A stretch of 64,000 bases of DNA from Stenotrophomonas pavanii (GCF_900101175.1 NZ_FNFQ01000001.1:186001-250000); one strand, 5' to 3'. Numbered from the stretch's first letter, positions 44,845-53,632 are shown. The notes: a model not told the origin generated them from the sequence alone. Translations and numbers: made by a program.

Positions 44845-46188
44845 TCAGGCGCGGATATGGCGGATGCGCTCGCGCCACTGGCGCGCGTTGGCGATGATGC
44901 CCGGCAGGTCCATGCCGACCAGTTCGCGCTGCACCAGCTTCGGCTTGCCGGCAATCCAGACGTCGCTGACCTGCTGGCGGCCGGTGGCGTACACCAGCTG
45001 CGACAGCACGTTGTGCAGCGGCTGGGTTTCCAGCGCAGACAGGTCGACGCAGACCAGGTCGGCCTGCTTGCCGACTTCGATCGAACCGATGCGGTCACCG
45101 AAGCCCAGCGCGCGGGCACCGCCCAGCGTGGACGCGCGCAGCGTGGTCGCCGCGTCCAGCGCGGTGGCGTCGTCGGCCACGGCCTTGGCCAGGATCGCCG
45201 CAGTGCGGTTCTCGCTGAACATGTCCAGGTCGTTGTTGCTGGCGCAGCCATCGGTGCCGATCGCCAGGTTCACGCCGGCGCGCTGCAGGGCACAGGCCGG
45301 GCAGAAACCGGACGCCAGCTTCAGGTTCGATTCCGGGCAATGCACCACGCTGACGCCACGCTCGGCGCACAGGTGGATTTCCGCATCGGTCAGCTGGGTC
45401 ATGTGCACCGCGATCAGGCGGTCGTTGACCAGGCCGAGCCGATCCAGCCGCGCCAGCGGGCGCTGGCCGTGCAGCTTGATCGAATCGTTGATTTCCTGTG
45501 CGGTCTCGTGGGTGTGCAGGTGCACCTGCATGTCGAGCTGGTCGGACAGCATCCGCACCCGCTCGAAGTTGGCATCGTTGACCGTGTACGGCGCATGCGG
45601 CGCGAACGCGGTGCCGATCAGCGGATCGGTGCGCCACTGGTCGTGCAGTTCGCCGGCCTTGGCGAAGTACTCGTCGTCGGTCTTGGCCCAGGCGGTGGGG
45701 AAATCGATGATGACCGCACCGACCAGCGCGCGGAACCCGTGCTTCTTGTAGACCGCGGCCTGCACGTCGCCGAAGAAGTAGTTCTCGTTGGCGCAGGTGG
45801 TGCCACCGCGCAGCATCTCGGCGATGGCCAGGGTGGTGCCGTCGGCGACGAACTCAGGACCGATCACGGCCGCTTCCACCGGCCAGATGTGCTGCTGCAG
45901 CCAGGTCATCAGCGGCAGGTCGTCGGCGACGCCGCGCAGCAGGGTCATCGGGTTGTGCGTGTGTGCGTTGACCAGGCCCGGCATCAGCGCGGCCTCGGGG
46001 CGGCTGACCACCTGCGCAGCGCGGAAGCGTGCGCGTGCTTCCGCACGCGGCAGGATGGCGACGATCTCGCTGCCACGCACGGCAACGGCGTGGTCTTCCA
46101 GCACCACCGCATGCGGCTCGATCGGAACGACATAACCGGCTTCGATGAGCAGGTCGCAGGCTTCGGGGAGGTGCGGGCTATCGCTCAT
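44845..46188 (-). CDS. mtaD: Methylthioadenosine/S-adenosylhomocysteine deaminase-like amidohydrolase
   Basis: A 447-residue metal amidohydrolase of the TRZ/ATZ group. Metal motif I is [13 protein letters not shown]; further ligands lie in HLHTHE, HMTQLTD and [13 protein letters not shown]. The arrangement mtaD-ubiG-mupP is the same as in Pseudomonas, where the first gene encodes 5'-methylthioadenosine deaminase. That makes a role in salvage of methylthioadenosine likely; a general adenosine-type deaminase is the alternative. Confidence 0.88.
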   Translation of the reverse strand: MSDSPHLPEACDLLIEAGYVVPIEPHAVVLEDHAVAVRGSEIVAILPRAEARARFRAAQVVSRPEAALMPGLVNAHTHNPMTLLRGVADDLPLMTWLQQHIWPVEAAVIGPEFVADGTTLAIAEMLRGGTTCANENYFFGDVQAAVYKKHGFRALVGAVIIDFPTAWAKTDDEYFAKAGELHDQWRTDPLIGTAFAPHAPYTVNDANFERVRMLSDQLDMQVHLHTHETAQEINDSIKLHGQRPLARLDRLGLVNDRLIAVHMTQLTDAEIHLCAERGVSVVHCPESNLKLASGFCPACALQRAGVNLAIGTDGCASNNDLDMFSENRTAAILAKAVADDATALDAATTLRASTLGGARALGFGDRIGSIEVGKQADLVCVDLSALETQPLHNVLSQLVYATGRQQVSDVWIAGKPKLVQRELVGMDLPGIIANARQWRERIRHIRA

Positions 46189-46292
46189 GCGGGCTCACTG
46201 GCTGGGGGGCGGCGAGGTACTTCTGGGGACACGCCCCTGAGTCAGGGGCTGCCGCGAAGCGGCGGGGTCTGGAGACTCGTGAAGCGGGGCCC

Positions 46293-46312
46293 ATGATCTG
46301 CCGAAGCAGATC
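46293..46312. repeat. Hairpin with CGAA loop between mtaD and efp
   Basis: TGATCTGC and GCAGATCA pair around CGAA (TTCG on the other strand, a stable tetraloop). No T-run follows. Confidence 0.5.
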
Positions 46313-46346
46313 ACGGGAGCGCCAGCGCGAATGCGATGGCGCGTAC

Positions 46347-46367
46347 CCGGCCAGCGGCCGGCACTAC
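46347..46367 (-). repeat. SMAG (GTAG) REP monomer
   Basis: CCGGCCAGCGGCCGGCACTAC, an inverted single unit 27 bp after the efp stop codon. Confidence 0.82.
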
Positions 46368-46393
46368 CGTAAGGTCGGCCCGTGGCCGGAACC

Positions 46394-46960
46394 TTACTTG
46401 ACGCGTGCGGAGTATTCGCCCGAACGGGTATCGACGCGGATCACTTCGTCCTGGTTGACGAACAGCGGCACGCGCACCACGGCGCCGGTTTCCAGGGTCG
46501 CCGGCTTGCCGCCGCCGCCCGAGGTGTCGCCACGGACGCCCGGATCGGTTTCGGTGATCTTCAGCTCGACGAAGTTCGGCGGCTGCACGAAGATCGGCTC
46601 GCCATTCCACAGGGTGACCACGCAGGACTCTTCGCCCTTCAGCCACTTCTCGGCCCCGCCCATGCCGGCCTTGGTGGCCTGGACCTGCTCGAAGGATTCC
46701 GGGTCCATGAAGTGCCAGTATTCGCCGTCGCTGTACATGAAGTTCATGTCGGTATCGACGACGTCGGCTGCATCCAGCGAGTCGGTCGACTTCATGGTGA
46801 CTTCCTGGGTACGGCCGTCCTTGATCAGGCGGTACTTCACGCGGGTGAAGGCCTGGCCCTTGCCCGGCTTGACGTATTCGGTGTCGATGATGACGGCCGG
46901 TTGGTTGTTGACCAGGATCTTCATCCCGTTCTTGACGTCGTTCATGCCGTAGCTGGCCAT
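46394..46960 (-). CDS. efp: Elongation factor P
   Basis: Rescues ribosomes stalled at proline runs. The 188-residue protein has the modified lysine Lys34 in [10 protein letters not shown], matching E. coli, so beta-lysylation is expected. The three OB-like domains are complete. AGGAG lies upstream of the ATG. The neighbouring divergent gene encodes EpmB, which makes the modifier. Confidence 0.97.
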   Translation of the reverse strand: MASYGMNDVKNGMKILVNNQPAVIIDTEYVKPGKGQAFTRVKYRLIKDGRTQEVTMKSTDSLDAADVVDTDMNFMYSDGEYWHFMDPESFEQVQATKAGMGGAEKWLKGEESCVVTLWNGEPIFVQPPNFVELKITETDPGVRGDTSGGGGKPATLETGAVVRVPLFVNQDEVIRVDTRSGEYSARVK

Positions 46961-46979
46961 GCGTAAACTCCTGTGTGGC

Positions 46980-47000
46980 AAAAACGCCGCGGGTGCGGCG
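46980..47000 (-). terminator. Terminator-like hairpin in the efp leader
   Basis: On the minus strand CGCCGC and GCGGCG pair around ACCC, followed by TTTTT. It lies 20 bp before the efp start, next to its ribosome site, so it precedes the gene it could control. Confidence 0.55.
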
Positions 47001-47017
47001 AGCCGTTAGAATGGAAA

Positions 47018-47048
47018 GCCCACCGGATGCCGGTGGGCGACTGTTTTT
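47018..47048 (+). terminator. Terminator-like hairpin in the epmB leader
   Basis: GCCCACCGG and CCGGTGGGC pair around ATG; five T follow after a 5-base gap. It ends eight bases before the epmB ATG. Confidence 0.45.
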
Positions 47049-47056
47049 CTGCCCCC

Positions 47057-48097
47057 ATGATAACCGCAGGCCCCCTCTCCATGCAGCTTTCCGCCTTCCC
47101 CCGGCCCCAGTCGCCCGGTGCGCCCGCGCGCTGGCAGCAGCTCTGGCGCCAGGCGCTGCGCGACCCGCACGCCCTGCTGGCCCGGCTGCAGCTGGACCCG
47201 GCGGCACTGGGCGTCTCCGAAGCGGCCATGGCCCAGTTCGCGCTGCGCGTTCCGGAAGGCTTCGTGGCCCGCATGCGCCCCGGCGACGCGGCCGATCCGC
47301 TGCTGCGCCAGGTGCTGCCGATCGACGAGGAAATGCGTCCGGCGCCCGGATTCAGCTTCGATGCGGTGGGCGATGGTGCAGCCAGGAAGGCCACCGGCGT
47401 CATCCAGAAGTACCGCGGCCGTGCCCTGCTGGTCGCCACCGGCAGCTGCGCGATCAACTGCCGCTACTGCTTCCGCCGCCATTTCGACTATGCCGCGGAG
47501 AACGCCGCCAAGGGCGGTTGGCAGGAAGCGGTGGCCGCCATCGCAGGCGATCCGGACATCGACGAGGTGATCCTGTCTGGCGGCGACCCGCTGTCGCTGG
47601 CCACGCACAAGCTGGTCGAGCTGACCGACGCCCTGCGCGCCATCCCGCATATCCGCCGCCTGCGCATCCACACCCGGCTGCCGATCGTGCTGCCGGAACG
47701 CGTGGACGATGAACTGGCCTCCTGGCTGGGCAGCCTGCCGTGGCCGCTGGCGATCGTGGTGCATGCCAACCACGCCAATGAATTCGATGCCAGCGTGGAC
47801 GCGGCGATGGCCCGCCTGCGCGGCCTGGGTGCCCAGCTGCTGAACCAGGCGGTGTTGCTGCGCGGGGTCAATGACAGCGTGCAGGCCCTGCAGGACCTGA
47901 GCGAGCGCAGCTTCGCCGCCGGCGTGCTGCCGTACTACCTGCACCAGCTGGACAGGGTCGAAGGCGTGGCCCACTTCGAAGTGGACGATGCCCGGGCCAA
48001 GGCGCTGATTGCCGGCCTGACCGCACGCCTGTCCGGTTACCTGATTCCCAAGCTGGTGCGCGAACTGCCCGGCGATCCGAGCAAGCGCCCGGTGTAA
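47057..48097 (+). CDS. epmB: EF-P lysine 2,3-aminomutase EpmB
   Basis: Radical SAM enzyme that converts alpha-lysine to (R)-beta-lysine for EF-P modification. The 346-residue protein has the cluster motif CAINCRYCF (CxxxCxxC), then RRHFDY and LSGGDPLSL, as in the KamA family. It is divergent from efp. An ATG at 47081 (MQLSAFPR) is an alternative start. The EpmA ligase gene is not in the window. Confidence 0.94.
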   Translation: MITAGPLSMQLSAFPRPQSPGAPARWQQLWRQALRDPHALLARLQLDPAALGVSEAAMAQFALRVPEGFVARMRPGDAADPLLRQVLPIDEEMRPAPGFSFDAVGDGAARKATGVIQKYRGRALLVATGSCAINCRYCFRRHFDYAAENAAKGGWQEAVAAIAGDPDIDEVILSGGDPLSLATHKLVELTDALRAIPHIRRLRIHTRLPIVLPERVDDELASWLGSLPWPLAIVVHANHANEFDASVDAAMARLRGLGAQLLNQAVLLRGVNDSVQALQDLSERSFAAGVLPYYLHQLDRVEGVAHFEVDDARAKALIAGLTARLSGYLIPKLVRELPGDPSKRPV

Positions 48098-48105
48098 TTC
48101 CGCAG

Positions 48106-48146
48106 GGGGTCAGATCCCTTTTCCTGCGGAAAAGGGATCTGACCCC
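48106..48146. repeat. Perfect 19-bp hairpin between convergent genes
   Basis: The arms begin GGGGTCAGATCCCTTTTCC and are perfectly complementary around a TGC loop. It lies nine bases after the epmB stop and 18 bases from the stop of the converging GGDEF-EAL gene, so it may terminate both. Confidence 0.85.
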
Positions 48147-48163
48147 GACACAACAACCGTCGG

Positions 48164-50290
48164 TCAGAGGCCCGATTCGATCATCCGCACCACTTCGGTG
48201 GCGGTCACCGGGTGGCTGAGCCAGTAGCCCTGGCCGAGGTCGCAACCGCGCTGCGCCAGCAGTTCGTACTGCGCCTGCTGCTCGATGCCCTCGGCCACCA
48301 CGGTGATGCCCAGCGCGTGGGCCATGGCGATGATCGCCGTGGTCAGGGCCAGGTCGTCGGGATCGCGCTGCATGTCGGCCACGAAACTCTTGTCGATCTT
48401 CACGCCGTCAACGGGAACCTGGCGCAGGTGACTGAGCCCGGAGAAGCCGGTGCCGAAATCGTCCAGCCAGACCTTCACGCCGGTGCGGTGCAGCTTGTCC
48501 AGCAGCTGCGCTGCGACCATCTCGTCACCGATCACCGCGGTTTCGGTCAGCTCCAGATGCAGGCGCGACGCCGGCAGCCCGGACTCATGCAGGCATTGCG
48601 CGACCAGTGCCGGCAGTTCACCGCCGCGCAGCTGGCGTGGCGACACGTTCACCGAGACGAACAGGTCGTCGCCGGCCGCGCCACGCGGCCACTGCGCGGC
48701 CTCCATGCACGCCGCGCGCAGCACCTTCGGGCCGATGATCTCGATCAACCCGCTCTGCTCGGCCACTTCGATGAACACCGACGGCGGAATCGTGCCCAGG
48801 GTCGGATGCTGCCAGCGCAGCAGCACCTCCACACCGACCATCCGCCGGTCGCGCATGCGGAAGATCGGCTGGTAGGCCAGGCGCAGCTCGCCGCGCTCCC
48901 AGGCCCCGCGCAGCTCCTGCTCCATGTGCACGCGGCGCTCGACCGCATGGTCCATCGCCCGGCTGTAGTAGCGATAGCAGTTCTTGCCGGCCATCTTCGC
49001 CTGGTACATGGCGATGTCGCCGTTCTTCAGCAGCGTGGTGGCATCGGCCGCGTCGTCCGGGAACAGGGTCACGCCGATCGAGGTCCCCAGGAACAGCTCC
49101 CTGCCCTGCACCACCAGCGGTTTGCCCAGCTCGCGCACCAGCACCTCGGCCAGCAGGCGCGCGTTCGCGGCCACGTCGCCCTCGCCGACCAGGATCACGA
49201 ACTCGTCGCCGCCGAAGCGCGCCAGCAGTGCCTCATCGCCGCCGGCTTCGGTCACCGCGCGACCGATGCGCTGCGCGAACTGCAGCAGGGCTTCGTCACC
49301 GGCCTCATGGCCGAGGGTGTCATTGACGCGCTTGAAATCATCGATATCGGCAAACAGCAGGCCCAGCCGATGATTGGACGCGCGCGCCGCCATCAGGCGA
49401 TGGTCCAGCGCCTCGCGGAACGCCAACCGGTTGGTCAGCCCGGTCAGCGCGTCGGTATAGGCCATGCGCCGCACCTCGCGGTCATGCCGGGCGATGGCGT
49501 CGCGCATGCGGGCAAAACCACGCACCAGCTCGCCGACCTCGTCATTGCGGGTGTTCTCGGCCAGCGGCGCCTGGTAGTCGCCCGCCTCGATGCGGCGCGC
49601 CGCCGCGGCCAGGTCCCGGATCGGCGCGACCAGGGTACGCTGCACGTACACGATCACCGCCACCCCGATCACCACCAGCAGGCCCAGCATCAGCAGCAGC
49701 CAGCCCAGGTGGCGGCTGCCGACCTGCTGCAGGCGTTCGCCGAGGGTGGCATTGGCCGCCTGCTCGCGCTGCTGCACCTCGTCCAGCGCCATGCCGACCC
49801 GCACGCCACCGATGCGCTGGTTGCCGACCATGATCGGCATGGTGTTGTCCAGCACCTTGGGCGACTCCTGCACCACCAGCGCCTGCGCCCCTGCGGCCTT
49901 CGGGGCCAGCGGGTCGGTCATCGGCTGGCCGAAGCCGGAGACTTCGATCGAGCCGTCATGCACCAGCCGCCCACGCTCGTCAAACACCAGCACATAGCGC
50001 ACGACCGGCTGCCGTGCCGTGCCGCGCACCAGCGCACCGACCTGGTCCAGGTCGCGGTAGTACAGCGGATTGGCCAGTGCATCGGACAGCTCGCGCGCCA
50101 TGGCCTCGCCACGGCTGCGCACGCTGCGGTCGAACAGTTCATGGATGACGCCGCCGCTGAGGTTGCGCACCTCGCCCTGCATCGCCGCCTGCCGCCCCAG
50201 CAGCACCGCCAGGATCGCCACCACCACGACCATCGCCCCGCCCATCGCGAGCAGGAACCGGGCCTGCATTCCCGAGCCGAGCCACTTCAT
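48164..50290 (-). CDS. Membrane GGDEF-EAL protein (c-di-GMP enzyme)
   Basis: A 708-residue sensor. Membrane segments at about 13-32 and 197-217 flank a periplasmic sensory domain; HAMP is about 218-270; GGDEF domain from about 275 with an intact GGDEF motif at 360-364; EAL domain from about 450 with EVL at 488-490 and DDFGTG at 610. Both catalytic signatures look usable, so it may make or degrade c-di-GMP. No RxxD inhibitory site precedes GGDEF. It overlaps by ATGA the upstream PhnD-like gene, whose product could be its ligand sensor. Confidence 0.93.
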   Translation of the reverse strand: MKWLGSGMQARFLLAMGGAMVVVVAILAVLLGRQAAMQGEVRNLSGGVIHELFDRSVRSRGEAMARELSDALANPLYYRDLDQVGALVRGTARQPVVRYVLVFDERGRLVHDGSIEVSGFGQPMTDPLAPKAAGAQALVVQESPKVLDNTMPIMVGNQRIGGVRVGMALDEVQQREQAANATLGERLQQVGSRHLGWLLLMLGLLVVIGVAVIVYVQRTLVAPIRDLAAAARRIEAGDYQAPLAENTRNDEVGELVRGFARMRDAIARHDREVRRMAYTDALTGLTNRLAFREALDHRLMAARASNHRLGLLFADIDDFKRVNDTLGHEAGDEALLQFAQRIGRAVTEAGGDEALLARFGGDEFVILVGEGDVAANARLLAEVLVRELGKPLVVQGRELFLGTSIGVTLFPDDAADATTLLKNGDIAMYQAKMAGKNCYRYYSRAMDHAVERRVHMEQELRGAWERGELRLAYQPIFRMRDRRMVGVEVLLRWQHPTLGTIPPSVFIEVAEQSGLIEIIGPKVLRAACMEAAQWPRGAAGDDLFVSVNVSPRQLRGGELPALVAQCLHESGLPASRLHLELTETAVIGDEMVAAQLLDKLHRTGVKVWLDDFGTGFSGLSHLRQVPVDGVKIDKSFVADMQRDPDDLALTTAIIAMAHALGITVVAEGIEQQAQYELLAQRGCDLGQGYWLSHPVTATEVVRMIESGL

Positions 50291-51219
50291 TCCACTTCCA
50301 TCCGCACGCGCGTCAATCCTTGTTTCAATTCATCCAGCCGCTGCTGCGCATGCGCATCGACGCGGTGGAAACCCGAAGTGCCGAAAAACCGATGCAACGC
50401 CCCCTGCGCCTGCGGGTCGCTGGCCGCCTGCAGCAGGACATCCCGCAGCCGCTCACGCACCGCCGGATCGAGGTCGGCGCGGACCATCTCCACCGCCCGC
50501 GGGTAGGGTTCGGTGCGCAGCAGCTCGCGGAAGTCGCGCCGGAATGCCGCTGGCACCCGTCGCTCGTCGTTCCAGTCCACGCTGCTCACCGCCCCTGCCT
50601 CGACCATGCCCTTGTGCACGAACGTGGCGATGTTCAACTCGCTCCGCGCGAACACGTACCCCACACTGTCCCGGCCCGGCACGTCCCACACGCCGGCCAG
50701 GATCTGCGGCGCCAGCCCCTGCTGCAGCAGCGTCATCACCGGCACCAGGTAGGCGCTGGTCGACGCTGTGTTCTGCAGCGCCAGGCGATGCCCGCGCAGC
50801 CCCTGGAGCTGCTGGATCGGACTGTCGCGGCGCACGAAGAACACCGTCTGGTACTGGCGCACGCCATTGCGCTCGGTCAGCAGCAGCGGCCGTGCGCCAC
50901 TGCGCTGGCCCAGCGCCACTGCCGTGCCCGACGTTTCCGTGACCCAGTCGACCCGGCCCCGCCGCAGATAGCTGGCCATCTGCTGTGGATCGCGTGCCAT
51001 CAGGATCCGTCCTTCGGTGATGCCGACGTCATGCATGCGTGCCACCACATAGTCCAGCAAGGGCTGCAGCTGCTCGTAATGCGCCTGCGGATCATCACTG
51101 ATCCGGCCCAGCACCAGCACCGGATCCGGTGCTGCATGCACCGTCCCGGCCAGCAGGATCATCACCAGGCTCAGCAGTCCCCTCTGCACTGCCCTTCGCA
51201 GACCCGACACAGGCTTCAT
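50287..51219 (-). CDS. PhnD-like periplasmic substrate-binding protein
   Basis: A 310-residue protein with a signal peptide (about 1-33, ending TVHAAPD) and a phosphate/phosphonate-type binding fold: LGRISDDPQAHYEQLQPLLD, then GRVDWVTETSGTA and LRGHRLALQNTASTSAYLVP. No ABC permease or ATPase is nearby; instead it overlaps the GGDEF-EAL gene. It is therefore more likely a sensory subunit that presents a ligand to the c-di-GMP enzyme than a transporter part. AGGGGGG precedes the ATG. The ligand is unknown. Confidence 0.87.
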   Translation of the reverse strand: MKPVSGLRRAVQRGLLSLVMILLAGTVHAAPDPVLVLGRISDDPQAHYEQLQPLLDYVVARMHDVGITEGRILMARDPQQMASYLRRGRVDWVTETSGTAVALGQRSGARPLLLTERNGVRQYQTVFFVRRDSPIQQLQGLRGHRLALQNTASTSAYLVPVMTLLQQGLAPQILAGVWDVPGRDSVGYVFARSELNIATFVHKGMVEAGAVSSVDWNDERRVPAAFRRDFRELLRTEPYPRAVEMVRADLDPAVRERLRDVLLQAASDPQAQGALHRFFGTSGFHRVDAHAQQRLDELKQGLTRVRMEVE

Positions 51220-51265
51220 CCCCCCTGGGTATCCGGACAGACTACCCGAAAAAATGAGAACGTCG

Positions 51266-52036
51266 TCAGCTGTCCTTGTTGCCCGCCTGCGCCAGTCGCG
51301 CCATGCGCTGGGTGTCGGCGAGGATGCCGCGCAACAGGCGCACTTCCTGCTCGCTCGGCTCGCTGCGCAGGAACAGCCGGCGCAGCTTGCGCATCGCCGA
51401 TTCCGGGGCCCGGCCCTTGTGGAAATCGATCTCGTCCAGCGTGTCGCCAAGCTGGGCGAAGAAGCTCTCCATCTGCTCGTGGCTGGCCGCCTGTTCGCGG
51501 AAGCCCGGTTCGGCCCCGGCCGCCGGCTGCGCGCCCAGCAGCTGCATGCGCGTTTCGTAGGCCAGCACCTGCACCGCGGCCGCCAGATTGAGCGAGCTGA
51601 ACGCCGGGTCGGAGGGGATATGCACCGCCGCGTGGCAGAGCTGCAGCTCTTCGTTGGTCAGCCCGGTGCGCTCTCGGCCGAACACCAGCGCCACCTCGGC
51701 CCCCTCGCCCGCCTTGGTTACCGCCCGGGCGGCGGCATCGGCCGGCAGGTACTCCTCCAGCTGCACGCGGCGGGCACGGGCGGTACAGCCCAGCACCAGG
51801 CGGCAATCGGCCACGGCCTCGGCCAGGGTGGCCACCACCGGGGCGTCGCCGAGCACGTCCTCGGCACCGGCCGAGCGGCGGAAGGCCTCCTCGTCCAGCG
51901 GTTTTTCGGGGGCAACCAGGACCAGGCGGGCCAGGCCCATGGTCTTCAGCGCACGGGCGGCGGCGCCCATGTTGCCGGGGTGCTGGGTACCGACCAGGAC
52001 GAATCGGAGGCGGGTGGCGGCGGGAAACTGGGACAT
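51266..52036 (-). CDS. trmJ: tRNA (cytidine/uridine-2'-O-)-methyltransferase TrmJ
   Basis: SPOUT-family enzyme that methylates position 32 of some tRNAs. The 256-residue protein has FVLVGTQHPGNMGAAARALK at the N-terminus, then LVFGRERTGLTNEE and IPSDPAFSSLNLAAAVQVLAYE, the knotted SAM-binding site. Length matches TrmJ (about 246) and its C-terminal helices are present. It is divergent from suhB, the arrangement seen in many gammaproteobacteria. Confidence 0.93.
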   Translation of the reverse strand: MSQFPAATRLRFVLVGTQHPGNMGAAARALKTMGLARLVLVAPEKPLDEEAFRRSAGAEDVLGDAPVVATLAEAVADCRLVLGCTARARRVQLEEYLPADAAARAVTKAGEGAEVALVFGRERTGLTNEELQLCHAAVHIPSDPAFSSLNLAAAVQVLAYETRMQLLGAQPAAGAEPGFREQAASHEQMESFFAQLGDTLDEIDFHKGRAPESAMRKLRRLFLRSEPSEQEVRLLRGILADTQRMARLAQAGNKDS

Positions 52037-52156
52037 GAACAGGGAAAAGGTCGAGCTGGACGATGACCAATGGTAAACTGTGCGGCCGGCCACTGCGCCG
52101 GACCCGCTCTTTTCCCCCGCCAGTCCATCTCTTCTGCCTTTCCGGGAGCCCACGCC

Positions 52157-52984
52157 ATGCAGAAACCCGCCGTCACCGTCATGGTCAAGGCCGCCCGCCT
52201 CGCCGGCAACGTCCTGTTGCGCAACATCAACAAGCTCGAGGCACTGAACGTGGTGCAGAAGGGCCGGATGGACTACGCCAGCGAAGTGGATGCGGACGCG
52301 GAAAAGGTGATCGTCAAGGAACTCAAGCGCGCCTACCCGGACTACGGCATCTTCGGTGAGGAAGGTGGCGTGCAGGGCGAGCGCCGCCAGATGTGGGTCA
52401 TCGACCCGCTGGACGGCACCAGCAACTACCTGCGCGGCGTGCCGCACTACTGCGTGTCGATCGCGCTGGTCGAGAACGGCGAGCCGACCGACGCGGTCAT
52501 CTTCGACCCGCTGCGCAATGAACTGTTCACTGCCAGCCGCGGCGCCGGTGCCGTGCTCAACGACCGCCGCATCCGCGTGGCCGAGCGCAAGGACCTGGAA
52601 GGCACCATGATCCACACCGGCTTCGCCCCGCGCGAGCGCAGCCGCGCCAGTGCCCAGCTGAAGGCGGTCGACGCCCTGCTGGTGCACGGCGAGGACATCC
52701 GCCGCACCGGCTCGGCGGCGCTGGACCTGGCCTACGTGGCCTGCGGCCGCGCCGACGCCTACTTCGAAGCCGGCGTGAAGGCCTGGGACATCGCTGCCGG
52801 CCTGCTGCTGGTCCGCGAGGCGGGCGGCAAGGTCTGCGACTTCAAGGGCGCGACCCTGGGCCGCATGGACAACCGTGGTCCGGAGACCCACCAGATCGTG
52901 GCCGGCAACCTGAAGGTGGCCGAGTCGCTGCAGAAGGTGCTGGTGAACACTGGCTACGCGGCGGAGTTCGACGCGAAGTTCTGA
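52157..52984 (+). CDS. suhB: Inositol-1-monophosphatase family protein SuhB
   Basis: A 275-residue Mg-dependent phosphatase. Metal-site motifs are [20 protein letters not shown] and KAWDIAAG. SuhB also acts as a factor of rRNA antitermination in E. coli. The ATG at 52157 gives [17 protein letters not shown], the usual start; upstream in-frame sequence is not conserved. It is followed by the large inverted repeat region. Confidence 0.94.
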   Translation: MQKPAVTVMVKAARLAGNVLLRNINKLEALNVVQKGRMDYASEVDADAEKVIVKELKRAYPDYGIFGEEGGVQGERRQMWVIDPLDGTSNYLRGVPHYCVSIALVENGEPTDAVIFDPLRNELFTASRGAGAVLNDRRIRVAERKDLEGTMIHTGFAPRERSRASAQLKAVDALLVHGEDIRRTGSAALDLAYVACGRADAYFEAGVKAWDIAAGLLLVREAGGKVCDFKGATLGRMDNRGPETHQIVAGNLKVAESLQKVLVNTGYAAEFDAKF

Positions 52985-53049
52985 GATTCCGTGTAAAGCG
53001 GTTCATGGAGACGGCACCTGCGAGGGTGCCGTTTTCGTTTGCGCGGACG

Positions 53050-53262
53050 GAGAGTCGTTTCCGCGACCGCGGAGGGGTGTCACTTTCTTTGCGCGCAAAG
53101 AAAGTAACCAAAGAAACGCTCCGCCAGCCGCGAGCCGTCGCTACGCGACGGTTCCCTGTGCTTCTCGGAGAATCAGGGGACGGCGCCGAACTCGCTGCGC
53201 TCAAACACCGGCGCCTCTTCGCCCCTGATTCCCCTGCGATGCTCGGCTCGCTCAAGGCGGAC
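53050..53262 (+). repeat. Structured intergenic repeat, copy B
   Basis: About 213 bp. Hairpin 1 is GTCACTTTCTTTG with CAAAGAAAGTAAC (53079-53108); then CCAAAGAAACGCTCC; hairpin 2 CCGTCG/CGACGG (53135-53151); a long stem AATCAGGGG (53171-53179) with CCCCTGATT (53222-53230) enclosing GGCGCCG (53182-53188) with CGGCGCC (53209-53215). The end is CTCGGCTCGCTCAAGGCGGA. It forms a near-palindrome with copy C. Confidence 0.78.
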
Positions 53263-53287
53263 TGGAAGGTCAAGATCAACAGCAAGC

Positions 53288-53312
53288 GCATCCACGCATG
53301 GCGCGGATCTAC
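53288..53312 (-). repeat. GTAG-type REP unit in the spacer of the inverted repeat
   Basis: CATCCACGCATGGCGCGGAT followed by CTAC, like the ATCCACGC subtype at 23490. It sits between copies B and C. Confidence 0.7.
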
Positions 53313-53340
53313 TGGGGGCAGCTTTTGCCTTTGACGTTGG

Positions 53341-53561
53341 GTCCGCCTTGAGCGAGCCGAGCACCGCAGGTCCGGCGAGGGCGAAGAGGTGCGGGTGTCT
53401 GAGCGCAGCGAGTTCCCGCACCGTCCCTCGACGGACCGAGGAGCGCAGGGTACCGGCGTGCGCAGCACGTCGGCTCGCGCCCCGGCGGCGTGTTTCTTTG
53501 GTTACTTTCTTTGCACGAGCAAAGAAAGTGACACCCCTCCGCGGTCGCGGAAATGACTCTC
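53341..53561 (-). repeat. Structured intergenic repeat, copy C (inverted)
   Basis: About 221 bp, the inverted partner of copy B. On the minus strand it has the hairpin 1 arms GTCACTTTCTTTGC and GCAAAGAAAGTAAC (53501-53532), CCAAAGAAAC, a hairpin CGTG/CACG, the long stem GTCCG-t-CGAGGG with CCCTCG-c-CGGAC, and inner stem GGTGCGGG with CCCGCACC. The stems differ in sequence from copy B but keep pairing. Confidence 0.78.
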
Positions 53562-53600
53562 GCCGGGTCGTACCCGGCGCCACCCATGCGTGGGCGCGCA

Positions 53601-53632
53601 AACAAGAACGCCCGGCACGGAGCCGGGCGTCT
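53601..53632 (-). terminator. Intrinsic terminator of htpX
   Basis: On the minus strand CGCCCGGC and GCCGGGCG pair around TCCGT, followed by TTCTTGTTT. It lies 24 bp past the htpX stop. Confidence 0.8.
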
